NCBI RefSeq assembly: GCF_017104565.1
Contig: NZ_JAAGPD010000018.1
Location: 1-64,000, forward strand
Reading direction: 5' to 3'
DNA length: 64,000 nucleotides
DNA from: Paraburkholderia sp. Tr-20389
Lineage (GTDB): Bacteria; Pseudomonadota; Gammaproteobacteria; Burkholderiales; Burkholderiaceae
Part shown: positions 46,501 through 53,278 of the stretch, one piece after another
Position numbering within the stretch: position 1 is the stretch's first letter
Layout of the letters: each line of letters opens with the position of its first letter
The notes under the pieces: generated by a model
Database searches by the model: none
Told to the model about the DNA's origin: nothing
The model's input: the letters and a program-made list of their open reading frames with translations, nothing else
Position numbers and translations under genes: made by a program

Positions 46501-47205
46501 TTCACGCCCGGCGCGCGCCTCTATCGTACGGGCGATCTGGTGTGCCGACGCGCGGATGGTGTGCTCGACTATCTCGGCCGCGCCGATCAGCAGGTCAAGC
46601 TGCGCGGCCTGCGCATCGAGCCCGGTGAAATCGAAGCGTTGTTGCGTGCCGCGCCCGGCGTGCACGATGCCGTCGTGATCGTGCGCGACGAGCAGTTGAT
46701 CGGCTATGTCGCGCGACGTGCCGAAGAAGCGTTCGATCAAGCCGCGCTGTTCGCGGCGCTGCATGCGCAATTGCCCGCGTACATGGTGCCCTCGCACGTG
46801 ATCGAACTCGACGCGTTGCCCGTCACGCCCAATGGCAAGTGCGACCGCAACGCGTTGCCTGCGCCGTCGCTGCAATCGGCAGAGATCGTGGAGCCGAACA
46901 CCGACACCGAGCGCGAACTCGCGGCGATCTGGCAGCGCGTGCTGCGCCTTGACGAAAGCCACGCGATGGGCCGCGATGCCGACTTCTTCGCGCTGGGCGG
47001 TCACTCGCTGCTCGCCACACAGGCGAACGCGCAAATCAATCTGCACTGGTCGCTCGCGCTGCCGCTGCGCACGCTGTTCGACGCGCGCACGCTGGCGCGC
47101 TGCGCGGCGGCCATCGACGCGGCGCTCGAAGCGCGCGGCGCCCATGCACTCGACGATGCAGCGCGCGCGATCGACGCGCTGCTCGGCGAACTCGAAGCGC
47201 AATGA
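37555..47205 (+). CDS. orbI: siderophore NRPS, modules 1-3 (A-T-C-A-T-E-C-A-T)
   Basis: A 3216-residue synthetase (numbering from ATG 37555, which has AGGA 6 bp upstream; ATG 37603 with AAGGA is an alternative). A1 has its P-loop-like YTSGSTGTPK near 170; T1 Ser572; C HHAISDG near 770; A2 near 1233; T2 Ser1628; an epimerase with HHLIVDG near 1813; C with HHLLLDG near 2281; A3 near 2758; T3 Ser3151. By alignment to GrsA positions I read pocket residues D-L-E-A-A-G-G-I-S (A1), D-L-T-K-V-G-H-V-G (A2, the Asp code) and D-V-W-H-V-S-L-I-D (A3, the Ser code). The epimerase predicts D-Asp. There is no starter C domain, as in OrbI. A 4-bp overlap with a possible ATG at 47202 links it to the next NRPS. 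Confidence 0.95.
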   Translation: MSRCGGIAAMPKDFTRMTTFPTALHLRLRELARCAPHAPALAAFSPHTVRMSRGELDARASRVAAALRTRGVGAEVRVGVCIDRSCDLFVALLAVLKAGGVFVPLDPRHPAERLDWMARDAGLRHGIVTRDANAAMRARFEHCIDVDAIDTEEPVKSDDAQVHPRSAAYMIYTSGSTGTPKAVVVEHGPLAAHCDAVIDAYPMTDADRVLHFASVNFDLAHEYWLAPLAAGASIAITAPGTVAPDDARLLVEQERVTIAAFPPAYLREFAQAARRHGVPDALRVLAFGGEAMPGDVFGEIRQTFNNVRLINGYGPTETVISPMLWPLDPHADYEDASCASLPIGKPIGLRTARVTDATSADGAAIDEASCGELLLGGACIARGYHGRAAQTAERFIPDADGEPGSRVYRTGDLARLRADGAYDYMGRADDQVQIRGVRVEPGEIAQCLRLHPHVRDAAVFVEQIAGRVQLTACVVITDAIEENALREHLSKRLPDAWQPHRFALLDALPYTLNGKLDREALRVRVAAQATQASIREPQSETERTLAAIWHVILGDDRVVGLDDRFHVLGGDSIAIMRLQAAIREELHVNLRLDKLFADPTLEALAALVDASEHEAAVQMFPLKTIARGDASLAFVDHRASFAQQRFWVLAQTRDAGNAYHIAAHWNIHGSIDTALLESALGHVIERHEAWRTTLHEDENGIVMQRVHARIAVPMEQIDLRELPFESRDARGTELADEHATRPFDLQNGPLLRASLVTFADDEHRLMLTAHHAISDGWSSRCAFAELAEIYAALNERRVTGLPALAAQYADFAQWQRDWLDGAERDRQLAYWREALNDAPAPLALPVDRSVTADRTLVGKRASRRLDARASAAVRDLANVAHASTFIVLLAALHAWLHRLTAATDVVVAAPVANRQREETASMLGLFINTVALRARVSPYESFSALLSQVRDTTLGAYANQDVPFDQVIDAVKPPVRRGEEWLRVKFAQQFVFDEPVALPGAVATLTPGPDNAARFDFALDFTDDARGIELVAAWATDCIDDATAHAWLDSFIGLVMDSVANPASPVSSLDCSRSLSKTLQGRAQTFEFDHVVAALSHHANATPNQIAVTDAQCQLTFEALDEASSRAAHALIAQGAGAERAIALCIDRSVDFVVALLAVLKSGAMAVPLDPAAPRERIEASIAACNARCVIVTSSAPHIETDARVVSLDALIAAGDSGALAVIAPDQAAYLIYTSGSTGIPKGVVVSHRALVDYVQGVLDELKFAPGASMAMVSTVAADLGHTTLFGALCSGRTLHLLSKESAFDPDRFAASMRERAVGVLKIVPSHLHALLEAQHPADVLPSHALVLGGEPLPWTLVERIASLRPACRVINHYGPTEATVGALTFDATASVRAANASTGVPTGRPLPNARACVLDAHGAPVPVGGIGELYLGGPGVARGYMGRAAATAERFVPDASGPRGARLYRTGDRVRLRADGAIDYLGRLDDQVKIRGYRVEPGEVSATLRAINGVKQAETLAIVEDGRARLASFVVVEGSRDEAALHTTLAARLPDYMVPATLTLCDAFPVTANGKIDRAKLRELAQQPVVQSAGDAPLEGAERILADVWKEVLRAERVGRDDNFFELGGDSILALQVIARSRKRGVRFTPKQLFDKPTVAQLAQVAQAVAAPEPKAEARAPAVSADNSRVALTPAQHRFFELDVPKRHHWNQAIELHAPERFDLDAFAQAFDVVLAHHDAFRLRFTQDSAKSWSARYADKPFDTLPLVAIEARDEHDALAQFDELQRGFDLARGPLAGALVAMLPDGTPRVWVAIHHLIVDGVSWRVLLEDLDTAYLAARERRSVRLAAQGVRASDWARRLGARSFAKELPYWTSIQRASTALPFDQPHGTTTNADACTVEWTIDATLTQTLLTDANGAWRTQTIDLLVAALAHTLGMSVQTDSLLIELEGHGREALFEDCDASRSIGWLTSHYPMALPVHESRTDTLSAVKDALRAVPHKGLGFGVLRYLADESTRAALAALPRPRVTFNYLGQFGDASNDRALNARFGGAGCERDPAGPMSNALAIHAHIDGARKLKVHWVYSSAMFNAGTVEQLARQFETALRDIAARCIERVSKRGASATPADFPLARRAGLTQPMLERLELDLRSVDDIYPLSPMQQGILFHSLYAPDRTTYVNQFVATLTSPDIARVTAAFERIVPQHDILRTSFWHDGDVPLQIVHRQAKLPVAVLDWCGGDAQTVSFEQWLTEDRAQGFDLSQAPLMRVTLIRLSDDEWRLVWTRHHLLLDGWSTARMFADVLRDYMSERRALSFGQAGRLRYRDFIAWLDARDHEADKAFWLDRLARFDEPTLVAPNISPDSAATATSSTWRAQFDATTTAKLTTLARNLKLTVNTLVQGAWALALQRMTHHATVAFGATVAGRPDALPDVDDVLGLFINTLPVIATPAPQRRIADWLAGLQRDNAANAEHAHTPLFDIQRWAGQGGGAMFDTLVVFENYPVDPAWSANDERALRLSELRNVESTDLAVTLIVQAGDTLTIDYGYDTARLDEARVRALHRAFDACIEAFIADPHALLGSVSIATQDDRVQLASCNDTAHAWPDELQSPLHRQFERHAAATPDAIALDLIDANKARTRLTYAELDDRAIRVAGALLKAGVKADSVVALCVERSIEMVVALFGVLKAGAAYLPVDPDYPAERIAYLLDDARPAVVLTQRALYARVVDSIGDADARVLCVEELDASSALELSVDVEPDQLAYLIYTSGSTGKPKGAGNTHRALANRIAWMQSAYRLTPRDVVLHKTPFGFDVSVWEFVWPLSVGATLAIAAPGDHRDPARLAAAIDAYGVTTLHFVPSMLGALLGYLKDFDAAAQCTSIARIVASGEALSPELVARARALLPQAQLHNLYGPTEAAIDVSHWTCTDDDARAVAVPIGEPIANIQLHALDAALHPLPAGAMGELYLGGVGLARGYLGRAALTAERFVPDPFTPGARLYRTGDLVCRRADGVLDYLGRADQQVKLRGLRIEPGEIEALLRAAPGVHDAVVIVRDEQLIGYVARRAEEAFDQAALFAALHAQLPAYMVPSHVIELDALPVTPNGKCDRNALPAPSLQSAEIVEPNTDTERELAAIWQRVLRLDESHAMGRDADFFALGGHSLLATQANAQINLHWSLALPLRTLFDARTLARCAAAIDAALEARGAHALDDAARAIDALLGELEAQ

Positions 47206-47216
47206 GGAACGATCGA

Positions 47217-50200
47217 ATGAAATCCACCCCTGATCTGATGGCGCTGGCCGCGCGTTTCGCGCAATTGCCCGATGCACAGCGCAAGCTGTTCATCACGAAG
47301 CTCGGCGAAGCCGGCATCGACTTTCGCATGCTGCCGATTCCGGCGCGCTCGGACCGCTCGTCCGCCATGCCCGCATCGTTCGCACAGACCCGGCTGTGGC
47401 TGCATGCGCGCATGATCGACGAACCGGCCGCATATCACGTCACGAGCCGGCTGCGCCTGGACGGCGAACTGAACCGCGCGGTGCTGCGTCACGCATTTGA
47501 TGCGCTGATCGCACGTCACGAAGCATTGCGCACGACATTCGCAGAATCCGCCGATGGCGGCGTCGAGCAGATCGTGCATGCGCCTTCGCGCTGTCCTTGG
47601 CGCTTCACGGATCTGTCGCGTGTGGCCAAGGCCGATCGCGAGAACATCGCGGCTGACATCGCGGTAAAGGACGAAGACCAGCCCTTCGACCTCGCGAGCG
47701 ACGCGCTCGTGCGCGTGCATCTGATCGCGCTCGACGACACGACACACTGGCTCGTGCTGACGATGCATCACGTCGTGTCGGACGGCTGGTCGATCGACGT
47801 GCTGCTCGATGAACTGGCTGCGTTCTATCGCGCGTATGCAAACGGCGAAACGGTCGTGCTCGCGCCGTTGCCTGTTCAATACGCGGACTTTTCGCTGTGG
47901 CAGCGGCGCTGGCTCGATGCGGGCGAGGCCGAGCGCCAGTTGCAGTTCTGGCGTGAGCAGGTGAAAGCCGATGCGGGCGTGATCGCATTGCCCGGCAGCG
48001 GCGCGCGGCCGATGCAGCGCAGCGCACGCGGCGGGCGGCATTACTTCACGATCGAGGTCCCCATCGCGCAGCGCGTGCGCGCGCTCGCGAAGGCGCGCCG
48101 CGCGACGCCGTTCGCGGTGTTGCTCGCGGCCTTGCACGCATTGCTCGCGCGGGCGAGTGGCGAGACGCATATCCAGATCGGTGTCCCGGCTGCGAATCGC
48201 GAGCGCGCGGAAACCGCCGGGCTGATCGGCTTCTTCGTGAATACGCTGGTGGTCGGCGCACGCGTGGATATGCGCAAGCCGTTCGATGCGCTGATCGATC
48301 AGGTGCAGCGCGCGCTCGTCGATGGGCAATCGCATCAGGACGTGCCGTTCGAGCAGATCGTCGAGGCGCTCGGCGTGCCGCGCAGCGCGAGTCATCATCC
48401 GCTGTTTCAGGTGATGGCGTCGTATGCGGCGCGCCGCGCGTTGCCTATGTTCGATGACGTGCGCGTCACCGATCTTCCGTTCGGCGCGCCGTATGCGAAG
48501 TTCGATCTGACGCTGGGTTTCGAAGATCGCGAAGACGGCGCACTCGACGCCGCGTTCGTCTACTCGGCCGATCTGTTCAACGCGCAGGCCGTACAGCGCA
48601 TTGCGGACGAGTACGCGCAGTTGCTCGATAGCGCGCTGGCTTCATCGCAGGCGCCCGTCGGCGATCTCGAATGGTTGACCGAGGCCGAGCGCGCGCAAAT
48701 CGATGCGTGGAATGTCTACGAACCTGCCGATGCGCCGTTCGTGCCCGTACACGTGAAGCTCGCGCAGCATGCGAAGAATAAGCCCGATGTAAGCGCGGTG
48801 ATGGACGCGGAGCGAACGCTCACGCGTGCCGAACTCGATGCGCGCGCCACGCGTCTCGCGGCTCGCATGATGGCGGCGGGTGTCGGCGCGGAAGTGCGGG
48901 TCGGTATCGCGGTCGGGCGCTCGACGGATCTGTTCGTCGGTCTGCTCGCGATTCTGAAGTCGGGTGGCGCGTTCGTGCCGCTCGATCCGACGCATCCGCG
49001 CGAGAGGCTCGCGCATATCGTCGACGATGCGTCGATCGAGCATGTCGTGACCGAGCGGCGTCACGTGCCCAGGCTGCCGTTACGGCATGGCACGCGAGTA
49101 TGGCTGATCGATGCAGACGACGATGCGCAGCAGGAAGACATCGCGTGGCGCGAACCGGCGATTGCGCCGACGCAAGCTGCGTATCTGATCTACACGTCGG
49201 GCTCGACGGGGAAACCGAAGGGCGTCGTCGTCGATCATGCATCGATTGCGATGCACTGCGCGGCGATCGTCGCGCGTTACGGCATGCGCGAAAAGGACCG
49301 CGTGCTGCATTTCATGTCGATCAACTTCGACGGCGCGCACGAGTGCTGGCTCGCGCCGTTGTCGGCGGGTGTCGATATTCGGATTACCGACGACGCGCTG
49401 TGGCCGCCCGCGCAAACGTGCGAAACCATTGCGCGCGAGCGGGTCACGATAGCCGCGTTTCCGCCGAGCTACGCGTTGCAGATGGCCGAATGGGCGCGCA
49501 CGCATGGCGCGCCGCGTTCGCTGCGCTCGCTCACGGTGGGCGGCGAAGCGACTTCGCGCGAAGCGTTCGCGGCGCTGCGTCAGGCGTTTCCCGAGGTACG
49601 CGTCGTCAACGGTTATGGTCCGACGGAGACGGTCATCACGCCGCTACTGTGGATGATCGACGCGCACGAAGACGCGAGCGATATCGCCGATGCTGCGTAT
49701 CTGCCCATCGGCACGCCTGTCGGCGAGCGTACCGCGCACGTGCTCGATGCGAATCTGCGGCCCTTGCCGATCGGCGTGACGGGTGAACTCTATCTGGGTG
49801 GTACAGGTGTCGCGCGTGGCTATCACGCGCGCGCCGCGCTGACGGCCGAGCGCTTCGTGCCCGATCCGTTCGGCGCGCCCGGTGCGCGTCTTTATCGAAC
49901 GGGAGACCTGGTACGCCGTCGCGCGAATGGTGTGCTGGAGTTCGTGGGACGCATCGATCATCAGGTGAAGGTGCGCGGCTTGCGTATCGAACTCGGTGAA
50001 ATCGAAGCACGTCTGATGGCGCACGGCGATGTGCGCGATGCGGTGGCGGTCGTGCGTGGCAGCGGTGCGGATGCGGCGCTCGCTGCGTACGTCGAGTTGA
50101 GCGAAGAGGCAGGCAAGCGCGGTAAGCGTGCGGACGGCGATGCACTCGCGGACCATCTGCGTCGCACGTTGCCTGACTATATGGTGCCGCCGCATATCGT

Positions 50201-52199
50201 CGTTCTCGTTGCGTTGCCGCGCAATGCGAACCGCAAGATCGATCGCGCGGCATTGCCCGAGCCGGTGCGAGCCGAGCGCGCATTCGATGCGCCTGCACCC
50301 GGCATCGAGACGGCGCTCGCGAAGATCTGGGGTGAGGTGCTGCGCGTCGAGCGCGTGGGCCGTGCCGATCACTTCTTCGAACTGGGCGGTCATTCGCTGG
50401 CAACCGTCAGCGTGGCCACGCGGGTCCGCGAACGCCTCTCGCACGATGTTGCCGTGCGCACGCTGTTCGAAGCACCGACGCTCGCTGCGTACGCGCAGCG
50501 CGTGGCGGAGTCGGCGCGCGTCGATCCGCGCGAGGGCACGCGTCACGTGCAGGAAGAGGGCGATGTCGGTGACCTCGCATTGAGCGATGCGCAACGTGCG
50601 CTGTGGTTTTTGTGGCGCGCGCAGCCGGAGAGCGCCGCGTACAACATTCCCGTCGCATTGCGTTTGCGCGGCGCGTTGGACGTGAGTGCATTGCGGAGCG
50701 CTTTCGATCATGCGGCGCGGAAGCATCCTGCTTTGCGTGTACGTCTCGTCTCGACGAAAGACGTTCCGGAAGTGCGTCAGGTGATCGACGAACATTGCCG
50801 TGCAACGTTGCCTGTTGTCGAGTTGTGCGAGCTTGCGTCGATGGACGATCGGCTCGCGGCCGCTACACGCCTCACGGACGAGGACGCGCTCACACCGTTC
50901 AATCTGGCCGAAGCGCCGTTGTGGCGCGCGCGTCTGATCCGTCTCGCCGACGACGATCACGTGCTGTCGATCGTGATCCATCACATCGTCGCGGATGGCC
51001 GGTCTATCGACGTGTGGCTCGACGACGTGCACAGTGCTTACGTCGCGGGCGCGACGGGCAAGCCGTCGATTGCGTCGGCGATGAAGCCCGCATTCGCTGC
51101 CCGTACGCAGATCCGGCAAGCCGACATGACCTTCTGGCGCGACGCGCTGCGCGGCGTCGATACGCTGCATCTTCCGCAACCTTCAGCGACGCGTCCCGTA
51201 TCGCCCGACTGGAGTGCGGGGCGCATGGCATTCGCACTCGATGCTCGTTCGATTGAACGCGCGAAGGCGTTGGCCCTATCCACTCAAGCGACGTTGCCGA
51301 TGCTCTTGCATGCGGTGCTGAACGTGGCGCTCGCGCGTCAGATTGGCGCGCTCGATCAGGCCGTCGGTGTGCTCGCATCCACGCGCGATGCCGATACCGA
51401 CGACGTGATCGGTCTGTTCATCAACGCAGTCGTCGTCCGCACGTTGATGCGCGAATCGGGCTCGCCACGCGACGTGATCGCCGCTGTGCGCGAAGCCGCA
51501 CTGGGCGCCTATGCGCACGTCGCGGCGCCGTTCGCGCAGATCGTCGACTCGGTTCGCGCACCGCGAACGGCGAACGGCAATCCGCTGTTCCAGGTGATGT
51601 TCAACTATCTGCGTCCCGCACAGAGCGATAGCCGCGAGTGGCACGGTATCGCGGTGGATGAGTTCAACGACGTGCGGCATCGCGTCGTGTTCGATCTCGA
51701 ACTCGACATCGTCGAGCATCACGATGGCCGCGTGACGGGTGCGTTTTCATATGGACGCGAACTGGTCGATGGCGCGTTCGTCGAGCGTCTGTGCGCCGAT
51801 TACCTGGCCACTGTCACGCGTTTTATTGATGCGCCGGATGAAGCGATTGTCATTTCGGGGACGCGCCTCGCGGCTGCCCGTGTCAAGAAAGCCGATGCAT
51901 TTCGTGAGTCGTCGCCGCGCGCCGCGCAACTGATGCAGATACTCGCTCGATTGTGGGCGCGCACATTTGAAGGCGAAGCGCCTGAGGTAAGCGACAACCT
52001 GTTCGAAGCCGGCGCGACATCGTTCGACGTTGTGCGCTTCGTCGATGCGGCGAACGCAGCAGGGTACGGCATCGCGATCGACGACGTGTTCGTGCATCAA
52101 ACGCTGGCAACGCTTGCAGGCGAGTTGGCGCAACGACTCGACATGCACGTCGAACAGGACGCACGCGAAACGGTTACAGAGGTGCGCGATGCACGCTGA
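47217..52199 (+). CDS. orbJ: siderophore NRPS, terminal module (C-A-T-C-T)
   Basis: A 1660-residue synthetase. The start at ATG 47217 has GAGGA 7 bp upstream; ATG 47202 overlapping the previous stop is less well placed. After an approximately 50-residue N-terminal linker come C (HHVVSDG, 184-190), A (YTSGSTGKPK near 659), T (Ser1060 in GGHS), a second C (HHIVADG, 1255-1261) and a final T. The last carrier reads AGATS around Ser1602 rather than GG(D/H)S. The A pocket D-G-E-A-T-G-G-I-T closely resembles A1 of the first NRPS, implying a second hydroxyornithine-type residue. There is no thioesterase; in ornibactin/malleobactin systems the terminal C domain is thought to release the chain onto putrescine. 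Confidence 0.94.
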   Translation: MKSTPDLMALAARFAQLPDAQRKLFITKLGEAGIDFRMLPIPARSDRSSAMPASFAQTRLWLHARMIDEPAAYHVTSRLRLDGELNRAVLRHAFDALIARHEALRTTFAESADGGVEQIVHAPSRCPWRFTDLSRVAKADRENIAADIAVKDEDQPFDLASDALVRVHLIALDDTTHWLVLTMHHVVSDGWSIDVLLDELAAFYRAYANGETVVLAPLPVQYADFSLWQRRWLDAGEAERQLQFWREQVKADAGVIALPGSGARPMQRSARGGRHYFTIEVPIAQRVRALAKARRATPFAVLLAALHALLARASGETHIQIGVPAANRERAETAGLIGFFVNTLVVGARVDMRKPFDALIDQVQRALVDGQSHQDVPFEQIVEALGVPRSASHHPLFQVMASYAARRALPMFDDVRVTDLPFGAPYAKFDLTLGFEDREDGALDAAFVYSADLFNAQAVQRIADEYAQLLDSALASSQAPVGDLEWLTEAERAQIDAWNVYEPADAPFVPVHVKLAQHAKNKPDVSAVMDAERTLTRAELDARATRLAARMMAAGVGAEVRVGIAVGRSTDLFVGLLAILKSGGAFVPLDPTHPRERLAHIVDDASIEHVVTERRHVPRLPLRHGTRVWLIDADDDAQQEDIAWREPAIAPTQAAYLIYTSGSTGKPKGVVVDHASIAMHCAAIVARYGMREKDRVLHFMSINFDGAHECWLAPLSAGVDIRITDDALWPPAQTCETIARERVTIAAFPPSYALQMAEWARTHGAPRSLRSLTVGGEATSREAFAALRQAFPEVRVVNGYGPTETVITPLLWMIDAHEDASDIADAAYLPIGTPVGERTAHVLDANLRPLPIGVTGELYLGGTGVARGYHARAALTAERFVPDPFGAPGARLYRTGDLVRRRANGVLEFVGRIDHQVKVRGLRIELGEIEARLMAHGDVRDAVAVVRGSGADAALAAYVELSEEAGKRGKRADGDALADHLRRTLPDYMVPPHIVVLVALPRNANRKIDRAALPEPVRAERAFDAPAPGIETALAKIWGEVLRVERVGRADHFFELGGHSLATVSVATRVRERLSHDVAVRTLFEAPTLAAYAQRVAESARVDPREGTRHVQEEGDVGDLALSDAQRALWFLWRAQPESAAYNIPVALRLRGALDVSALRSAFDHAARKHPALRVRLVSTKDVPEVRQVIDEHCRATLPVVELCELASMDDRLAAATRLTDEDALTPFNLAEAPLWRARLIRLADDDHVLSIVIHHIVADGRSIDVWLDDVHSAYVAGATGKPSIASAMKPAFAARTQIRQADMTFWRDALRGVDTLHLPQPSATRPVSPDWSAGRMAFALDARSIERAKALALSTQATLPMLLHAVLNVALARQIGALDQAVGVLASTRDADTDDVIGLFINAVVVRTLMRESGSPRDVIAAVREAALGAYAHVAAPFAQIVDSVRAPRTANGNPLFQVMFNYLRPAQSDSREWHGIAVDEFNDVRHRVVFDLELDIVEHHDGRVTGAFSYGRELVDGAFVERLCADYLATVTRFIDAPDEAIVISGTRLAAARVKKADAFRESSPRAAQLMQILARLWARTFEGEAPEVSDNLFEAGATSFDVVRFVDAANAAGYGIAIDDVFVHQTLATLAGELAQRLDMHVEQDARETVTEVRDAR

Positions 52200-53214
52200 A
52201 TTCACACGGGAAGACATGAATACGTTCAAGCAGCCTTCGCTGGCAGCTTATCTGGAAGGCGATGCGATCACCGTGGCGGAAGACGGCCGCGCCGAAGGGA
52301 TCGTGCTGCATGCGAGCTGGACGCGCGCAGACGGTATGCGCATCGTCGAATGGTGCAAGGGCATCTCGCCGCTCGGACAGCGTCGCGCGGTGCTGGCTGC
52401 ATTGCGCGCGGCGTTCGGTGCGAGCCGCGACAGCAAGAGCGTTGCGCTCGATACCGGCAAGCTGCATCGCGATGCGCTCGACGCGCTGCGTTACAGCGGC
52501 GTGCTGACGGCGCAGAACGTCTGCATGCGCGACGCGTGGGCGCAGCAGCCCGATTTGTGGCTCACGCGTGCCGCATCGACACCCATCACGGCGCTGTCTT
52601 ATGCGATGACGGATGGCGCACGGCATCCGCGGCGTGCGCCGTATGGCGACGGGATCGTGTATGCGCGCGACGTGCCGGAGTTTGGGCATCGCTTCACGTT
52701 GCGCACGGCGTCCGTCGCGCAAGACCTCGAACACCTGCATGCATGGATGAACGAGCCGCGCGTCAATGCGTTCTGGGACGAAGCGGGCATGCTCGACGCG
52801 CATCGAGCGTATCTGGAACGCGCGTTGGCGACCCCGCATATGCATCCGTTGATCGGCGCGTTCGATGGCGAGCCGTTCGGCTACTTCGAAGCGTACTGGG
52901 CAAAGGAGGACCGCATTGCGCCGTTCGCGGCATCGACGGATTTCGATCGCGGCCTGCACATGCTGGTGGGCGATACGCGTTGGCGCGGCGCCGAGTGTGT
53001 CGCGGCCTGGCTGCCGTCGCTCGTTCATTACCTCTTTCTCGATGATCCGCGTACTCAGGCCGTCGTCTGCGAGCCGCGCCACGATAACGCACGCATGATC
53101 GATTACCTCAAACGACACGGCTTTTCGAGCATCGCGCATTTCGATTTTCCGCATAAGCGCGCGCTGCTGATGCGTGTCATCCGCGAAGGGTTCTTCGACG
53201 GCAGGCATCTGTGA
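52189..53214 (+). CDS. orbK: IucB-type N-acyltransferase, first copy (OrbK-like)
   Basis: A 341-residue GNAT acyltransferase of the siderophore-biosynthesis group (IucB/PvdY/RhbD-like). The N-terminal third is a degenerate lobe and the C-terminal lobe (about residues 160-335) carries the conserved segments HPLIGAFDGEPFGYFEAYW, AKEDRI and DFDRGLHMLVGD. The expected reaction is acylation of Ndelta-hydroxyornithine with an acyl-CoA. ATG 52189 overlaps the NRPS stop by 11 bp and has AGAGGTG upstream; ATG 52216 is possible but its ribosome site is only 2 bp away. It is clearly paralogous to the protein at 54738 (shared FGYFE/FAYFE, YWAKEDR, DDPRTQ, FDFPHKRA), but longer. Confidence 0.88.
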   Translation: MHAEFTREDMNTFKQPSLAAYLEGDAITVAEDGRAEGIVLHASWTRADGMRIVEWCKGISPLGQRRAVLAALRAAFGASRDSKSVALDTGKLHRDALDALRYSGVLTAQNVCMRDAWAQQPDLWLTRAASTPITALSYAMTDGARHPRRAPYGDGIVYARDVPEFGHRFTLRTASVAQDLEHLHAWMNEPRVNAFWDEAGMLDAHRAYLERALATPHMHPLIGAFDGEPFGYFEAYWAKEDRIAPFAASTDFDRGLHMLVGDTRWRGAECVAAWLPSLVHYLFLDDPRTQAVVCEPRHDNARMIDYLKRHGFSSIAHFDFPHKRALLMRVIREGFFDGRHL

Positions 53215-53278
53215 TGTTCCGCCGCATTCTGGATTGCAACCATAACGTCCGTCGCCACTGGTAGAAGGGAGACATTTG

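Noticed and set aside
42799-47277. A 1492-codon open frame on the minus strand across the NRPS
   Set aside because: It is antisense to clear adenylation, condensation and epimerase domains; long antisense frames are expected in GC-rich DNA with strong third-position bias, and the product is Arg/Gln/Ala-rich without domains.
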